Of a stretch of 64,000 nt of DNA, positions 44,506-52,975 are shown in pieces. The stretch is taken from the NCBI RefSeq assembly GCF_040655075.1, contig NZ_JBFAJC010000001.1:409699-473698 (forward strand). The letters run 5' to 3'. The notes below the pieces were generated by a model that saw only the letters and a list, made by a program, of their open reading frames with translations, searched no databases and was not told the origin of the DNA. Position 1 is the first letter of the stretch, and each line of letters begins with the position of its first letter. The translations under genes were made by a program, and so were the position numbers. This DNA comes from Actinoallomurus sp040655075 (GTDB taxonomy: Bacteria; Actinomycetota; Actinomycetes; Streptosporangiales; Streptosporangiaceae).

Positions 44506-45378
44506 TCAGGCGGTCGCGGAGCGCAGCGCCGGCAGGACGTCGCCGGCGAGGCGTTCGGCCTGCGCGCGGGCGTCGTCTTCGGGGAGCATGAAGTTCATGG
44601 AGGTGAAGCCGAGCCCGGCCAGCTCGAGGAGGCGATCGGTGATCGCCGAGGCCGGGCCGGTGACCGTTCCCGGGGCCGAGGCGGGGCCGTCGATCCAGAT
44701 GGGCACGTTGTACACGCAGGTGATGTCCGAGGGGTCGCGGCCGGCGTCGGCCGCCGCGGCGTGGATGCGGTCGCGCATGTGCACCGCATCGTGCGGTGGC
44801 GCGAATCCGTAGGACGGGATCCAGCCGTCGGCGAGCCGTCCGGTCGCGTCGAGGGCCCGCGGGCCGTACGTTCCGAGCCAGATGGGGATGGGACTTCGCG
44901 GCTTCGGCTCGAGGTCGGCCTCTTCGACGCGGTAGCGAGGGCCGTGGTGGCTGAAGCGTGGCTGTGACCACAGGCCGCGCAGGATGTGCAGGGTGTCGAC
45001 CAGGCCGTCGACCTTCTCGCGCGGTGTCGGCACCCCCAGTCCGAAGGCGCGGAACTCATCGTCGGAGTAACCGCCGCCCAGGCCGAGGATCAGCCGGCCG
45101 TCCGACAGCCGGTGCAGCGTCTCGGCCATCTTGGCGACCATGGCGGGGGACCGGTAGGGGATCCCGAGCACCCGAGTCGCGATCCGGATGCGGGACGTGG
45201 CCGCCGCGACCCAGGTTAGCAGCGTCCAGGTCTCGTAGGTCGGGGTGCTGCCAGAGGGGTGGTCGGAGGTGGACACGAAGTCGTACCCGAGTTCCTCGGC
45301 GTGCCGGGCGAACCCCACGGGATCTCTCCCGGGCCCGACCGCCGGGGACAGACCCACCCCGAACCGCATGACACTCAT
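44506..45378 (-). CDS. LLM-class F420-dependent oxidoreductase
   Basis: 290 residues. Luciferase-like barrel: VMRFGVGLSPAVGPGRDPVGFARHAEELGYDFVSTSDHP, ATSRIRIATRVLGIPYRSPAMVAKMAETLHRLSDGRLILGLGGGYSDDEFRAFG, PIPIWLGTYGPRALDATGRLADGWIPS. F420 use is inferred from the family. AAGGAG lies 6 bases before ATG 45378. It is divergent from a MarR regulator, with paired dyads covering the shared promoter region. Confidence 0.9.
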   Translation of the reverse strand: MSVMRFGVGLSPAVGPGRDPVGFARHAEELGYDFVSTSDHPSGSTPTYETWTLLTWVAAATSRIRIATRVLGIPYRSPAMVAKMAETLHRLSDGRLILGLGGGYSDDEFRAFGLGVPTPREKVDGLVDTLHILRGLWSQPRFSHHGPRYRVEEADLEPKPRSPIPIWLGTYGPRALDATGRLADGWIPSYGFAPPHDAVHMRDRIHAAAADAGRDPSDITCVYNVPIWIDGPASAPGTVTGPASAITDRLLELAGLGFTSMNFMLPEDDARAQAERLAGDVLPALRSATA

Positions 45379-45392
45379 GTCCCGCTCCTTTT

Positions 45393-45440
45393 GTTGACGT
45401 GTAACCGAAATCCTGAAGGAGGTTTTGGTTACATGTCAAC
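45393..45440. promoter_or_regulatory. Two facing MarR-type operators
   Basis: GTTGACGTGTAACC (45393-45406) and GGTTACATGTCAAC (45427-45440) are complementary at 13 of 14 positions, and each half is itself nearly palindromic (GGTTACATGTCAACC). They lie between the LLM oxidoreductase and MarR genes; TAGAGT at 45450-45455 is a likely -10 box for marR. Confidence 0.7.
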
Positions 45441-45461
45441 CAAATGGCCTAGAGTGTGCGC

Positions 45462-45932
45462 ATGGACGCTGACCCGCGCTGGCTGAACGACGAGGAGATG
45501 CGGGCCTGGATGGGCTACCGCAGGTTGCGTCTGCTGCTGGACGCGCAGACGGCGCGCGATCTGCAGCACGACTCCGGCCTGTCGGTCGCGGACTACGACG
45601 TCCTGTCGACACTGTCGGAGGCGAGCGACAACCGCGGACGCCTCACGCGCCTGGCCGCCCGGATGCAGTGGTCCAAGAGCCGGTTGTCGCGTCACATCAC
45701 CCGAATGGAGCAGCGCGGTCTCGTGACGCGCGAAGAGTGCGCCACCGACGGCCGGGGCGCGACCGTGGTCCTCACCGAGCACGGCCTGCGCACCTTGCGG
45801 GAGGCCGCCCCCCACCATGTCGAATCGGTCCGCCGCCACTTCGTCGACCGGCTGACCCCCGACCAACTCGCGGCGTTCGCCGCCGTCGCGGAGACGGTCC
45901 TGGCCCACCTGTCCGACCCGCAGGACCCCTGA
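45462..45932 (+). CDS. MarR-family regulator
   Basis: 156 residues from ATG 45462 (GTG 45456 is in frame). The winged helix has SGLSVADYDVLSTLSEASDNRGRLTRLAARMQWSKSRLSRHITRMEQRGLVTREECATDGRGATVVLTEHG. TAGAGT ends 6 bases before the ATG, so the mRNA is probably leaderless. It is expected to repress itself and the divergent LLM oxidoreductase through the two dyads. Confidence 0.93.
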   Translation: MDADPRWLNDEEMRAWMGYRRLRLLLDAQTARDLQHDSGLSVADYDVLSTLSEASDNRGRLTRLAARMQWSKSRLSRHITRMEQRGLVTREECATDGRGATVVLTEHGLRTLREAAPHHVESVRRHFVDRLTPDQLAAFAAVAETVLAHLSDPQDP

Positions 45933-46109
45933 GGAGAAGCCCGGCCGGCGTGACGACCGGAGACCCGTTCTTGATCATCATCGGTTACAGTCGGGGCGGC
46001 ATCCCCTCGGCCCGCGGATGTGGTGGGGCGGGCCGTGGATGGGCACCCGGCTCGTCAGCGCCACGAAGCCGGCCGATTCCTGACGGACCCCGTTGGTACG
46101 GTGCGCGCC

Positions 46110-46658
46110 ATGGTCGATCACGTATCTCCGCTGCTGAGCCGTATTCGCCAAGACCGTGCGCTCGATGGCCTCATGGACGGGTTCGAGTTCGATCTGAAGG
46201 GGGCGGATCACGTCGAGTTCGTGAGGCTCTCGTCGGGCGCGAAGCTGGAGCCGGTCGCGGGGTGCGGCGCGGGGGGCACCTATTTCCTGTGCGGGGAGGG
46301 CCCCGGAGAGGACCGGCCGGTCCTGTACGCCGACTCCGAGGGTAGTGCCGCCCTCCTGGCCGACGACCTGCGCGGTGCGCTGACCATCATCGTCGGCCTG
46401 CCCACCTGGCACGACTGCCACTTCGATCGCCCCGGAGGTCTGGAAGCGACCATCGCCGAGGCCGAAAAGTTCCACCAGGAGTGGCTGACGTACGAAGCGG
46501 ACTACGACGACGACAGCGCGACGGTCGCCGATGCGCTCGGCCTCGAGCTCGCACCGCGCCCGGAGCTCATCCGGCGGCTGCACGCCGCCTGGTCGCGGAC
46601 CGTGCCGGACTATGTGCTGCTCAACGAGTGGGACGGCGCGTACGAGCTGTTGTTCTGA
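46110..46658 (+). CDS. Unknown protein, short paralogue of the 40-41 kb gene
   Basis: 182 residues. FEFDLKGADHVEFVRLSSGAKLEPVAGCGAGGTYFLCGEGPGEDRPVLYADSEGSAALLADDLRGALTIIVGLPTW is a close match to residues 22-110 of the protein ending at 40084, and the two also share ELIRRLHAAWSRTVPDYVLLN versus DLVHRLRDALARTEPCYVLLN. It lacks the helical repeat half. Two related genes 5 kb apart suggest duplication with loss or gain of the repeat domain. Function unknown. Confidence 0.78.
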   Translation: MVDHVSPLLSRIRQDRALDGLMDGFEFDLKGADHVEFVRLSSGAKLEPVAGCGAGGTYFLCGEGPGEDRPVLYADSEGSAALLADDLRGALTIIVGLPTWHDCHFDRPGGLEATIAEAEKFHQEWLTYEADYDDDSATVADALGLELAPRPELIRRLHAAWSRTVPDYVLLNEWDGAYELLF

Positions 46659-46692
46659 CCGGTCATCGGCACGACGGGCATGGGGTCGCCCG

Positions 46693-47175
46693 CTACAGCG
46701 ACCGGGTCAGGTGGACGATCCGCTCGCCGGTGCTCAGACGCCCCGTACGACCGCTGGGCCGAAAACCGGTCCGGTCGTAGAGGCGAAGGGCACGGTCGTT
46801 ACCCTGCCCGGTCCATAGTTGCAGCGACGTGTGGCCTTGACGGAGGGCCTCCTCGCGCACCGCGTCGAGCAGGAGCTCCCCGATCCGCTTCCCCCAGTGG
46901 TCGGGGCGGACGAACACCATGGAGATGTGACACAACCCGGGTACGACTCCGCCCGCGCCGTCCTCCGCCCGGCCCGGCTCGGCCGCCGCCATGCCCACGA
47001 GTTCTCCGGCGCGCTCGGCGACGATCACCAGGCCGGTCGGGTCGGCCAGCTTGGCCTGAACCCGCGCGACGCGGTCCGGGCCAGGCGTCTTGCCCCTGGC
47101 GGCGTTGGCTCGCCGCCAGACCTCCAGAGCCGCAGTGAGATCACTGGGCTGGGCGACGCGGGTTGCGGTGCTCAT
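46693..47175 (-). CDS. GNAT-family N-acetyltransferase
   Basis: 160 residues: TRVAQPSDLTAALEVWRRANAAR, ERAGELVGMAAAEPG, CHISMVFVRPDHWGKRIGELLLDAVREEALRQGHTSLQLWTGQGNDRALRLYDRTGFRPSG, with the acetyl-CoA loop HWGKRIGE. Substrate unknown. Convergent with the 46 kb unknown gene. Confidence 0.9.
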   Translation of the reverse strand: MSTATRVAQPSDLTAALEVWRRANAARGKTPGPDRVARVQAKLADPTGLVIVAERAGELVGMAAAEPGRAEDGAGGVVPGLCHISMVFVRPDHWGKRIGELLLDAVREEALRQGHTSLQLWTGQGNDRALRLYDRTGFRPSGRTGRLSTGERIVHLTRSL

Positions 47176-47257
47176 TCGACGGCCACCTCCGGACGCGAGC
47201 GTAAGGGCGAACGGCCCGTTCGCGCGTTCGACCGCGCGATGGCTGCAGCGGCGGTGC

Positions 47258-47337
47258 GATGACCGCTCCGATGGAACGATGACCGTTCCGGCGGCGTGGT
47301 GACGGTTCTGGCGACGTGATGACCGTTCCGGCGGCGG
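47258..47337. repeat. Four 20-bp tandem repeats in an intergenic space
   Basis: Related units GATGACCGTTCCGGCGGCGT start at 47258, 47278, 47298 and 47318 with exact 20-bp spacing. They lie between the GNAT start and the end of xylB, downstream of xylB. Confidence 0.7.
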
Positions 47338-47373
47338 TCCCGTTGGATGGACGGGGCCGCCGCCGGAAGTCGC

Positions 47374-48756
47374 TCAGCGGGACAGGATGTGGTCGCGGGC
47401 CTCGGCGTAGCGTTCGCGGATCGCCGGGACCGCGTCGGCCTCGTACGTCTCCAGGCCCTCGCGCTCCCAGCGCTGCGGCTCGGCCGCTCCGGACAGCGCC
47501 CAGGCGGCCTGGGCGGCCGCGCCCTCGGCGACGTATTCGCCGGTGGGCGGGACCAGCACCGGCCGGCCGAAGACGGTCGGCGCGATGCGGCGTACGGCCT
47601 CCGAGCGGGCGGCGCCGCCGATGAGCAGCACCCGCTCGGCCCGGACACCCTGGGCGAGGAGCGCGTCCAGCCCGTCGGCGAGGCCGCACAGCATGCCCTC
47701 GATCGCCGCCCGTGCCAGGTGCGCCGGCGTGGACGTGGCCAGGCGCAGGCCGTGCACCGAGCCGGTGGCGTCCGGCCGGTTCGGTGTGCGCTCGCCCTCC
47801 AGGTACGGCACGAGCACCAGGCCGTCCGCGCCGGGCGGTGCGGACAGCGCCAGCCGCGAGACCTCGTGGTGGTCGACGCCGAGCAGGGCCGCGGCGGCGT
47901 CGAGCACGCGGGCCGCGTTCAGCGTGCAGACGAGCGGCAGGAACCGGCCCGTCGCGTCGGCGAACCCGGCGACGTCCCCGGCGGCGTCGGCGGACGCCCG
48001 TTCCGCCGCGGCGAACACCGTCCCGGACGTACCGAGGGACACCACCACGTCGCCTGGCCGGATACCGAGGCCGAGCGCCGCGCCCATGTTGTCGCCGGTC
48101 CCGGCTGACACGAGCGCGCCGGCGGGCGTCCGGCCCGCGGCCTCGGCCGGGCCCAGGACGCGCGGCAGCGCCGGGACCCGCCCGAACGCCATCTCCAGCA
48201 GGTCGGGCCGGTACTCCCCGGTCGCGGGGGACCAGTAGCCGGTGCCGGACACGTCGCCCCGGTCGGTCACGAACTCGCCGGTCAGCCGCCACGTCAGGTA
48301 GTCGTGCGGCAGGCACACCGACGCCGTACGGCCGGCGGCGTCCGGTTCGTTCCGGGCCAGCCAGCGCAGCTTGGTCACCGTGAACGACGCGACCGGCACG
48401 CTGCCGACGGCATCGGCCCACTTGGCCGGACCGCCGAGCTCGTCGACCAGCTCGCGGGCCGCGTCGGCCGAGCGGGTGTCGTTCCACAGCAGCGCGGGCC
48501 GTACCACCTCGCCGGCGTCCGACAGGCACACCATGCCGTGCTGCTGCGCCGCGACGCCGATCGCCGCGACGTCGTCCAGGCCGCCCGCCTCGTCGGCGGC
48601 CTGCCCCAGCGCGTCCCACCAGGCGGTGGGATCGGCCTCGGTGCCGTCCGGATGCGCGGCCTGGCCGGCGCGTACGACCCTGCCGGTGGCGGCGTCGGCC
48701 ACCACCACCTTGCACGACTGGGTCGACGAGTCGACCCCCGCTACGAGCGTGCTCAT
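47374..48756 (-). CDS. xylB: Xylulokinase
   Basis: 460 residues of the FGGY kinase family: VAGVDSSTQSCKVVVADAATG (phosphate 1 loop), GVAAQQHGMVCLSDAGEVVRPALLWNDTRS (substrate-binding QQHGMV and WND as in XylB), GTGDNMGAALGLGI, VSLGTSGTVFAA, and LLIGGAARSEAVRRIAPTVFGRPV. It phosphorylates D-xylulose made by XylA, encoded just upstream. The translation start has been tandemly repeated: three copies of the initiation region form coupled 10-codon mini-ORFs between xylA and xylB. Confidence 0.95.
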   Translation of the reverse strand: MSTLVAGVDSSTQSCKVVVADAATGRVVRAGQAAHPDGTEADPTAWWDALGQAADEAGGLDDVAAIGVAAQQHGMVCLSDAGEVVRPALLWNDTRSADAARELVDELGGPAKWADAVGSVPVASFTVTKLRWLARNEPDAAGRTASVCLPHDYLTWRLTGEFVTDRGDVSGTGYWSPATGEYRPDLLEMAFGRVPALPRVLGPAEAAGRTPAGALVSAGTGDNMGAALGLGIRPGDVVVSLGTSGTVFAAAERASADAAGDVAGFADATGRFLPLVCTLNAARVLDAAAALLGVDHHEVSRLALSAPPGADGLVLVPYLEGERTPNRPDATGSVHGLRLATSTPAHLARAAIEGMLCGLADGLDALLAQGVRAERVLLIGGAARSEAVRRIAPTVFGRPVLVPPTGEYVAEGAAAQAAWALSGAAEPQRWEREGLETYEADAVPAIRERYAEARDHILSR

Positions 48757-48843
48757 CTTCCGACCCCTGCTACGAGCGTGCTCATCTTCCGACTCCCGCC
48801 ACGAGCCTGCTCATCCTCCGGACTCCGTCACGAACGTGCTCAT
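48743..48843 (-). repeat. 29-bp tandem repeat of the xylB start, with three coupled mini-ORFs
   Basis: The xylB 5' end ATGAGCACGCTCGT is repeated with 29-bp period; start codons lie at 48843, 48814, 48785 and 48756 (xylB). The first three open 10-codon frames MSTFVTESGG (48811-48843), MSRLVAGVGR (48782-48814) and MSTLVAGVGR (48753-48785). Each stop TGA overlaps the next ATG, the last overlapping xylB. GGAGG or GGAAG lies directly before the downstream ATGs. The block begins 13 bases after the xylA stop. Confidence 0.85.
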
Positions 48844-48856
48844 CAGCGCTTCCGGG

Positions 48857-49999
48857 TCACCGGGCGCCGAGGAGGTGCTCGACCGCCAGCTGGTCGAGGC
48901 GCTCGTAGTGATACCCGCGCTCGGCCGCGGCCTCGAGGTCGAAGTCGTCCTGGGCCAGGTGCTCGTACGTCTCGCCGGCCGCGAGGGTCGGCTCCGCGAG
49001 CTGGTCGACGCGGGACGCGGCGAGCGCCTCCTGCACCTCCGGGTCGGCGCGGAACGCCCGGGCCCGCTCCTTGAGGATGAGGTAGGTGCGCATGTTCGCG
49101 GCGGCGGACGCCCAGACGCCGGAGATGTCCTCGGTACGGGCCGGCTTGTAGTCGAAGTGGCGGGGTCCGTCGTACCCGCCGTTCTCCAGCAGGTCGACGA
49201 GGAAGAACGCGCTTTTCAGGTCGCCGTGACCGAACACGAGGTCCTGGTCGTACTTCGGGCCGTGCTGGCCGTTCAGGTCGATGTGGAACAGCTTGCCGTG
49301 CCACAGCGCCTGCGCGATGCCGTGCACGAAGTTCATCCCGGCCATCTGCTCGTGCCCGACCTCGGGGTTGAGGCCCACCATGTCGGAGTGCTCCAGCGAG
49401 CCGATGAACGCCAGCGCGTGGCCGATCGTCGGCAGCAGGATGTCGCCGCGCGGCTCGTTCGGCTTCGGCTCCAGGGCGAAGCGGATGCCGTAGCCCTTGT
49501 CGGTGACGTACGCGGCGAGCAGGTCGATGGCCTCGCGGAACCGGTCGAGCGCCACCCGTACGTCCTTGGCCCCGTCGGACTCGGCGCCCTCGCGCCCGCC
49601 CCAGAACACGTACGTCTCCGCGCCCAGCTCGGCGGCCAGGTCGAGGTTGCGCATGACCTTGCGGATGGCGTGGCGGCGGATGTCGCGGTCGTTGGAGGTG
49701 AACGCGCCGTCCTTGAACACCGGGTGGGTGAACAGGTTCGTGGTCGCCATCGGCACCTTGAGACCGGTCTCGTCGAGTGCCGTGCGGAACGCCGCGATCG
49801 CCTTGTCCCGGTCCGGCTCGACCGCGAGGAGGTCGTCGTCGTGGAACGTCACCCCATAGGCGCCGAGCTCCGCGAGCCGGTGCACCGCCTCCACCGGGTC
49901 GAGCGGCGGCCGGGTGGCGTCGCCGAACGGGTCGCGCGCCTGCCAGCCGACGGTCCACAGCCCGAAGGTGAACTTGTCCCCAGGGGTGGGTTCGAACAT
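48857..49999 (-). CDS. xylA: Xylose isomerase
   Basis: 380 residues, the short actinomycete class. FTFGLWTVGWQARDPFGDATRPPLDPVEAVHRLAELGAYGVTFHDDDL holds catalytic H53 and D56; ALEPKPNEPRGDILLPT and VGLNPEVGHEQMAGMNFVHGIAQAL carry the metal ligands; KLFHIDLNGQHGPKYDQDLVFGHGDL the remaining ones. It converts D-xylose to D-xylulose. GAGGAG precedes ATG 49999. The promoter has TTGACA and a TTTAAT box and overlaps a dyad bound, presumably, by the divergent ROK repressor. Confidence 0.97.
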   Translation of the reverse strand: MFEPTPGDKFTFGLWTVGWQARDPFGDATRPPLDPVEAVHRLAELGAYGVTFHDDDLLAVEPDRDKAIAAFRTALDETGLKVPMATTNLFTHPVFKDGAFTSNDRDIRRHAIRKVMRNLDLAAELGAETYVFWGGREGAESDGAKDVRVALDRFREAIDLLAAYVTDKGYGIRFALEPKPNEPRGDILLPTIGHALAFIGSLEHSDMVGLNPEVGHEQMAGMNFVHGIAQALWHGKLFHIDLNGQHGPKYDQDLVFGHGDLKSAFFLVDLLENGGYDGPRHFDYKPARTEDISGVWASAAANMRTYLILKERARAFRADPEVQEALAASRVDQLAEPTLAAGETYEHLAQDDFDLEAAAERGYHYERLDQLAVEHLLGAR

Positions 50000-50015
50000 G
50001 TCGTCTCCTCAATTC

Positions 50016-50085
50016 GTCCAAGCTCTGGACTAATTAAATCCCGCAGGTGCCAAGTGTCAACAGGGGAGAGGTTCAATGATTAGTC
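50016..50085. promoter_or_regulatory. xylA promoter and XylR operator region
   Basis: On the minus strand TTGACA (complement of 50055-50060) and TTTAAT (50033-50038) are 16 bases apart. The dyad GTCCA-N5-TGGAC (50016-50030) lies at the expected start site, and GACTAAT (50028-50034) is repeated inverted as ATTAGTC (50079-50085) next to xylR. Fits repression of both genes by XylR. Confidence 0.75.
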
Positions 50086-50092
50086 TGTGAAC

Positions 50093-51319
50093 ATGCGGAA
50101 TGAGATCACGCCCGTCCGGCACGGCACGATGCGCGCCCGCAACCTGGCCGTCGTGCTGGGCGAGATCTCCCGCCGGCAGCCGGTGAGCCGCGCCCGCCTC
50201 GCCGACGTGACCGGCTTCACCAAGACCACCGTATCCAGTCTCGTCGCCGCGTTGAAGGACGCCGGCCTGGTCCGGGAGGACGGCCCCGTACGCGACGGCG
50301 AGCGCGGCCGTCCCGCCACGGCCGTTTCGGTCAACGGCGATCGCGTCGCCGGCCTCGGCCTGGAGGTCAACGTCGACTACCTGGCCGCGTGCGTGCTAGA
50401 CCTCGGGCGGCGCATCCGGCATCGGCACATCGTCGCCGCCGACAACCGGTGCCGCGAACCCGAGCGTGTCATCGGCGCGCTGACGGCCCTGGCCGAGACG
50501 GCGATCGCCGCGGCGGGGGAGCAGGACCTGACGGTCGCCGGCGCGGTGGTCGCGCTGCCGGGAACCCTCGACCGGGCCGGCGGCCGGGTACGGACCGCGC
50601 CGAACCTCGGCTGGCGCGACGTCGCCGCCGAGGAACTGCTCACCGCCGGGCTGCCGCCGCTCGCGCTGCCCTCCGACCAGGACAATGAGGCGAACCTCGC
50701 CGCCCTCGGCGAGCTTTGGTTCGGCGACGGCCCGGACCTCGGCTCGTACGTCCACGTCTCCGGCGAGATCGGCGTCGGCGCGGGCATCGTCGTCGACGGC
50801 CGGGTGTTCCGCGGAGCCCACGGCTTCGCCGGCGAGCTCGGCCACGTCGTCATCGACCCGGACGGCCCGCTCTGCGCGTGCGGCGGCCGCGGCTGCCTGG
50901 AGCAGATCGCGGGCCAGGAGGCGATCCTGCGAGCCGCGGGCATCCCGGACGTCACGGCCACGTCCACCGCCGGCCCTGACGGTCCGCTCGCCGCCCTCGT
51001 GGCCCTGCTGCGCGACGGCGACGAACGGGCGCTGTCCGCGGTACGGCGCGCGGGCGAGGCGCTCGGGCAGGCACTCGCCGCGGCGGTCAACCTCCTCGAC
51101 CCGGACACCATCGTGCTCGGCGGCATCTTCTCCGCGCTCGCCCCCTGGGCGAACCCGGCGGTGGAGGCGGCGCTCGCGCGCGGCACCGGCATCGTCCGCA
51201 GCGCGCCTCCCCGGCTGACCGTCTCGCGCCTGGGCGGCGACGCCGCCGCCTTGGGCGCCGCTGCCCTCGTCGTCGAACGCGTCATGACCGACCCCGCTCT
51301 CCTACTCCCGACCGCCTGA
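50093..51319 (+). CDS. xylR: ROK-family xylose repressor
   Basis: 408 residues. An N-terminal winged helix (RNLAVVLGEISRRQPVSRARLADVTGFTKTTVSSLVAALKDAGLV) precedes a ROK sugar-kinase-like domain with HVSGEIGVGAGIVVDGRVFRGAHGFAGELGHVVIDPDGPLCACGGRGCLEQIAG, the ROK zinc signature CxCGxxGCxE. It is divergent from xylA-xylB with a shared operator region, the usual plan for xylose-responsive repression. ATG 50093 is preferred; GTG 50087 is possible. Confidence 0.93.
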   Translation: MRNEITPVRHGTMRARNLAVVLGEISRRQPVSRARLADVTGFTKTTVSSLVAALKDAGLVREDGPVRDGERGRPATAVSVNGDRVAGLGLEVNVDYLAACVLDLGRRIRHRHIVAADNRCREPERVIGALTALAETAIAAAGEQDLTVAGAVVALPGTLDRAGGRVRTAPNLGWRDVAAEELLTAGLPPLALPSDQDNEANLAALGELWFGDGPDLGSYVHVSGEIGVGAGIVVDGRVFRGAHGFAGELGHVVIDPDGPLCACGGRGCLEQIAGQEAILRAAGIPDVTATSTAGPDGPLAALVALLRDGDERALSAVRRAGEALGQALAAAVNLLDPDTIVLGGIFSALAPWANPAVEAALARGTGIVRSAPPRLTVSRLGGDAAALGAAALVVERVMTDPALLLPTA

Positions 51320-51334
51320 GTCGGGCCGGAAGGA

Positions 51335-51586
51335 TCAATCTCCGTCGTCAGGTCGATTCGCCGTCCGATAGCGCGTCAGGTCATAGCGATGAGAAATGCC
51401 GATCGGGGCGTCGCTGAGTTTACCGCCGAATCGAGCACCACTCGGATTGATGTGCTTTTGTGGTCCTTGGTAGAGATCGCGTTTTCCGGATTTCTGATTG
51501 TTGTCGGGCGACTTGGGGTCCTTGGAATTCTTCGTTTCGTCGGTGCCTTCTTTTTTGAGCCCTTCGTTGCCTCTTTCGATACCCAT
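51335..51586 (-). CDS. Small hydrophilic protein of unknown function
   Basis: 83 residues, highly charged and probably disordered (Lys, Asp, Asn, Gly rich; no Cys, no hydrophobic core). A good GGGAGAG ribosome site precedes ATG 51586, which lies one base after the stop of the frameshifted membrane protein gene. The base composition here (51380-51600) is clearly less GC-rich than its surroundings, hinting at foreign origin. No family recognised. Confidence 0.6.
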   Translation of the reverse strand: MGIERGNEGLKKEGTDETKNSKDPKSPDNNQKSGKRDLYQGPQKHINPSGARFGGKLSDAPIGISHRYDLTRYRTANRPDDGD

Positions 51587-51587
51587 T

Positions 51588-52975
51588 TTACTCTCCCTCG
51601 TCCTCTTCTTTCAGTAGGCGTATGAGAGGCCATCCGTTGGCGAATTGCAGATATGGCAGGACCGATTCGATGAACCGCTCCTTCGGAGTCGGGGCGTCGC
51701 TGAGAGCCGCGGTGAGGCGGAGGTGTTCCGGTGGGTCTCCGATGCCGTCGATGGCGGTGCGGTCGGGGTTCCACGTCAGCGGCATCCGGCGCAGGGCCGC
51801 CAGTTGATCGGCGGCGGACAACCCGGTGAGGTCGAGGCCGCGGGCGAGCCAGGCATCGGTGTCGGGATGCGGGCGGTCGCCGGGGTCGTCGTCGCGGGCA
51901 AGCGCCTGGAAGATGTCGCTCCCGGCCAGAAACGGGGAACCGGACTCCTCATCCTTTGGAAGGGCGGTGCCGATGGCCGTGGCCAGATCAGCGGCCGAGC
52001 CGACCGGCCGGAGGAGGTACGGTCGGCCGGCGAGATCGGTCGCCGCGCACAGCAGGGCGCCGACACGTACGGCATCCAACGGACCCCGGCCCGCGGCCAT
52101 CAGGTGAACCCGCCAGGTACCGGAGACCTCGGCTTCGGCCAGGAACCGGTAACGCGACTCGGCGCGCGTCACCGCGACCCGATGTGATTCCGACGAGCGT
52201 TCGGCCTCCCGCAGAATGGGTACCGACCGGGCCAGGCCTCGCAGCCGCTGAGCGGCGTCCGCCCGATCCACGGGTTCGGCCACCACGAGCCACCCGAACG
52301 GTTCGCCGAGAAGGCTGGACAGGCATTCCTCGAAGAGCGTCCCGTACGCGCCCGCCCCTCATCCGGCCGCTCGGCCCGCAGCGCGTCCAGGTAGCCGGAG
52401 CAGCGCACCCAGTACGGGAGCCGTGCGAGCAGGTCCGCCGCTTCGCCGGGAGCCATGGCATCCAGCATGGCGCCGCCGGCGCTGTGCAGGAGCGCACGCC
52501 ATCCCTCGGCCGTGCCCCCGAACACGTCGATCCGCTGGTGCGCCACGGTCGGCTGGACACCGAACCACCGCGGGGCGGTGTCGGCGGCCTCCTGAGTCTC
52601 CCACCTCAGCCGAACGCATTCCGACTGCCAGCGAGCCTGCTCGCGAAAGAATGTGTCGTTCGCCGCCGTCATCTGATCGAACCAGCGGCGTCGCGCCTGT
52701 GCCATCCGGGTCAGGCTCGGCCATGGCCGACCGACCGTGACCGTTCCGAGAGCCACGAGGGCCACCCCGCTCCAGAGCAGGTACGGCGGCCATTCGGCGA
52801 AGTGAAGGTTCGTCGGCCGCCGCTGCGGCTCGTGACGGGCGGCGGCCCGGGCGTTGGCCTTGGCCTGGGCATGCGCGACCCACGAGTCGATGCCCGCGCC
52901 GAAACCCAGGAGCGTGACGCCCAGGCCGAGCACGGCGCAGGAGAGGACGGCCCAGGTCACCACCCACTTCGTCAT
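51588..52975 (-). pseudogene. Membrane protein of unknown function, interrupted by a frameshift
   Basis: Frame one (from ATG 52975) has two membrane helices (about residues 4-27 and 65-82) and a soluble part to YLDALRAERPDEG near 52355. A different frame then continues in a natural way, with TLFEECLSSLLGEPFGWLVVAEPVDRADAAQRL, to a stop at 51588. Restoring one G in the GGGG run near 52354 joins them into about 460 residues. The soluble part faintly recalls N-terminal regions of actinomycete HerA/VirB4-like ATPases but has no Walker motif. This is a mutation, an assembly error or a -1 frameshift. Upstream coupling is by ATGA to a 55-codon frame. Confidence 0.65.
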
